NCBI GenBank assembly: GCA_003648085.1
Contig: QMOC01000160.1
Coordinates: forward strand, 1-6,443
Reading direction: 5' to 3'
Length of the DNA stretch: 6,443 nt
DNA from: Chloroflexota bacterium
GTDB taxonomy: Bacteria; Chloroflexota; Anaerolineae; B4-G1
Notes under the pieces: model-generated
Databases searched by the model: none
What the model was told of the DNA's origin: nothing
The model's input: the letters and a program-made list of their open reading frames with translations, nothing else
Shown: one piece after another, positions 5,929-6,443 of the stretch
Layout: the number at the start of each line of letters is the position of its first letter
Numbering within the stretch: the first letter of the stretch is position 1
Translations under genes and position numbers: made by a program

Positions 5929-6015
5929 AATCACCGGTCGCCGCCCGAATTCAATCTCACAGGGACAGGAGAGCAAGGAACAGGAAGCAGAAGGCGCGAG
6001 GACATTGGTCGGCTG
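5929..6015. other. Intergenic gap after glpD, no terminator recognised
   Basis: The sequence just past the glpD stop has only a short GGTGA/TCACC palindrome (5924-5928 and 5931-5935) with a 2-nt loop, which cannot act as an intrinsic terminator. The rest is purine-rich with no coding signal. Transcription of the operon may read through or end by another mechanism. Confidence 0.4.
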
Positions 6016-6044
6016 TTGCTCTAAATCCGGTTTCACAGTATAAT
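6016..6044 (+). promoter_or_regulatory. Promoter of the coiled-coil protein gene
   Basis: A perfect -10 TATAAT (6039-6044) lies 17 nt after a weak -35 TTGCTC (6016-6021). The expected start is near 6051, giving a short leader of about 30 nt that contains AGGAG (6070-6074), 6 nt before the ATG at 6081. This gene thus has a conventional leader, in contrast to the glycosyltransferase promoter. Confidence 0.7.
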
Positions 6045-6080
6045 TGAACAAATCCAGATCATCAGGTTTAGGAGTTCATC

Positions 6081-6443
6081 ATGCCCCAAGCCACAGTACC
6101 GGTAGATGAAACCACACTGGATGTATTGCAGGCACGTCTCTATCCTCGCCTCGAACAGGCACTGTTGGCCTCGATGCGTCGAGAGCGGGAGCGGGTGCCT
6201 CCTTATTATGAGCAGTTCGTTGGGAGCGAGATCCGGCGGCTAGAAGAGGCCATCGAGTATAACGGTCAACGGATTGAGGAGACCCGCGAGCGACTCGAGC
6301 GTCGCATCGAGGAACTGCGGCTTTATATTGAGGAGACCCGCGAGCAACTCGAGCGTCGCATTGAGGAACTGCGGCTTTATATAGACCATCGCTTCACCCA
6401 GGTGGATCAACGGTTCGCTCAGGTGGATCAACGGTTCGCTCAG
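6081..6443 (+). CDS. Coiled-coil protein with heptad repeats, truncated at window edge
   Basis: I do not recognise a named family. The visible 121 residues start at an ATG with a good ribosome binding site and stay open to the right edge. Residues 1-45 form a non-repetitive N-terminal part containing an RRERERVPP segment. From about residue 49 the sequence is highly charged, rich in Glu/Arg, and helical with heptad-like spacing of Leu/Ile, which predicts a long coiled coil. Residues 65-82 and 83-100 are two almost identical 18-residue units (IEETRE.LERRIEELRLY). After IDH come seven-residue units RF(T/A)QVDQ beginning at 104, 111 and 118, the last cut off by the window. No signal peptide or membrane segment is visible in this part. 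The repeats may continue, possibly to a C-terminal membrane anchor. A structural or scaffolding role is possible but not shown. Confidence 0.8.
   Translation, partial: MPQATVPVDETTLDVLQARLYPRLEQALLASMRRERERVPPYYEQFVGSEIRRLEEAIEYNGQRIEETRERLERRIEELRLYIEETREQLERRIEELRLYIDHRFTQVDQRFAQVDQRFAQ
6273..6380 (+). repeat. Two 54-bp tandem direct repeats in the coiled-coil gene
   Basis: Units 6273-6326 and 6327-6380 are 54 bp each and, compared base by base, differ at only two positions (CGA versus CAA, and ATC versus ATT). The repeat keeps the reading frame (18 codons). Such near-identity, including third codon positions, points to a recent duplication or to ongoing gene conversion or slippage. Confidence 0.95.
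6390..6443 (+). repeat. 21-bp tandem repeats encoding heptads
   Basis: Units start at 6390, 6411 and 6432 (the last partial). Each encodes Arg-Phe-Thr/Ala-Gln-Val-Asp-Gln. The second and third units are identical over the visible part, and the first differs at four positions (CGC/CGG and ACC/GCT). The array is cut by the window edge. Confidence 0.95.

Noticed and set aside
5924..5935. Palindrome GGTGAAATCACC at the glpD stop as a terminator
   Set aside because: The stem is only 5 bp with a 2-nt loop and no following T-run.
4726..6051. 441-codon open frame on the minus strand opposite glpD
   Set aside because: It lies almost wholly antisense to a firmly identified glpD, has His/Val/Gly-rich composition typical of mirror frames in high-GC DNA, and shows no family motif.
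6240..6431. Minus-strand frame opposite the coiled-coil gene
   Set aside because: Its repetitive protein is only the mirror of the coding repeats on the plus strand, and the plus frame has a promoter and ribosome binding site.
6273..6443. CRISPR-like array
   Set aside because: The repeats are contiguous, without unique spacers, keep the reading frame and encode heptads, so they are coding tandem repeats.

Overview
The window is high-GC bacterial DNA (about 60% by eye) with compact gene spacing, Shine-Dalgarno sites close to AGGAGG and sigma70-type promoters. The gene set is a RidA protein, a single-RRM protein, a cold-shock protein, a GT2 glycosyltransferase, an alkyl-DHAP-synthase-like flavoprotein and an FAD glycerol-3-phosphate dehydrogenase. 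Together with a heptad-repeat protein and one apparently leaderless promoter, this suggests a free-living, aerobically capable Gram-positive-like or deep-branching lineage. Chloroflexota is my best guess, but it is an inference from gene content and not a proven placement.

Layout. Positions 1-162 hold no convincing gene. ridA (163-576, +) follows and converges on the RRM gene (681-980, -). A perfect 12-bp inverted repeat between them (616-654) probably terminates transcription in both directions. The RRM gene lies 56 nt downstream of a csp gene (1037-1246, -). Both are probably transcribed from a near-consensus promoter (TTGACA, 17 nt, TATAGT) at 1384-1412, through a leader of about 130 nt that contains a 10-bp hairpin. 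Between this promoter and the divergent one at 1562-1590 sits an unexplained nested inverted-repeat structure of about 100 nt (1431-1530).

Rightwards, a TTGGCG-17-TATAAT promoter places its expected start point on the A of the glycosyltransferase ATG (1598), so that mRNA looks leaderless. The GT2 gene (1598-2548), the alkyl-DHAP-synthase-like gene (2579-4267) and glpD (4279-5928) are separated by 30 and 11 nt and probably form one operon. The chemistry is coherent: GlpD oxidises glycerol-3-phosphate to DHAP, and alkyl-DHAP synthases act on acylated DHAP to make ether-lipid precursors. The glycosyltransferase could modify a lipid or another envelope acceptor.

After a 152-nt gap with its own promoter (6016-6044), a coiled-coil protein gene starts at 6081 and runs off the right edge. 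It carries a nearly identical 54-bp tandem duplication followed by 21-bp (7-residue) repeats.

I do not see a completely new defence or mobile system here. The most original signals are the structured spacer at 1431-1530, the leaderless promoter, the csp leader, the possible ether-lipid operon and the expanding coiled-coil repeats.
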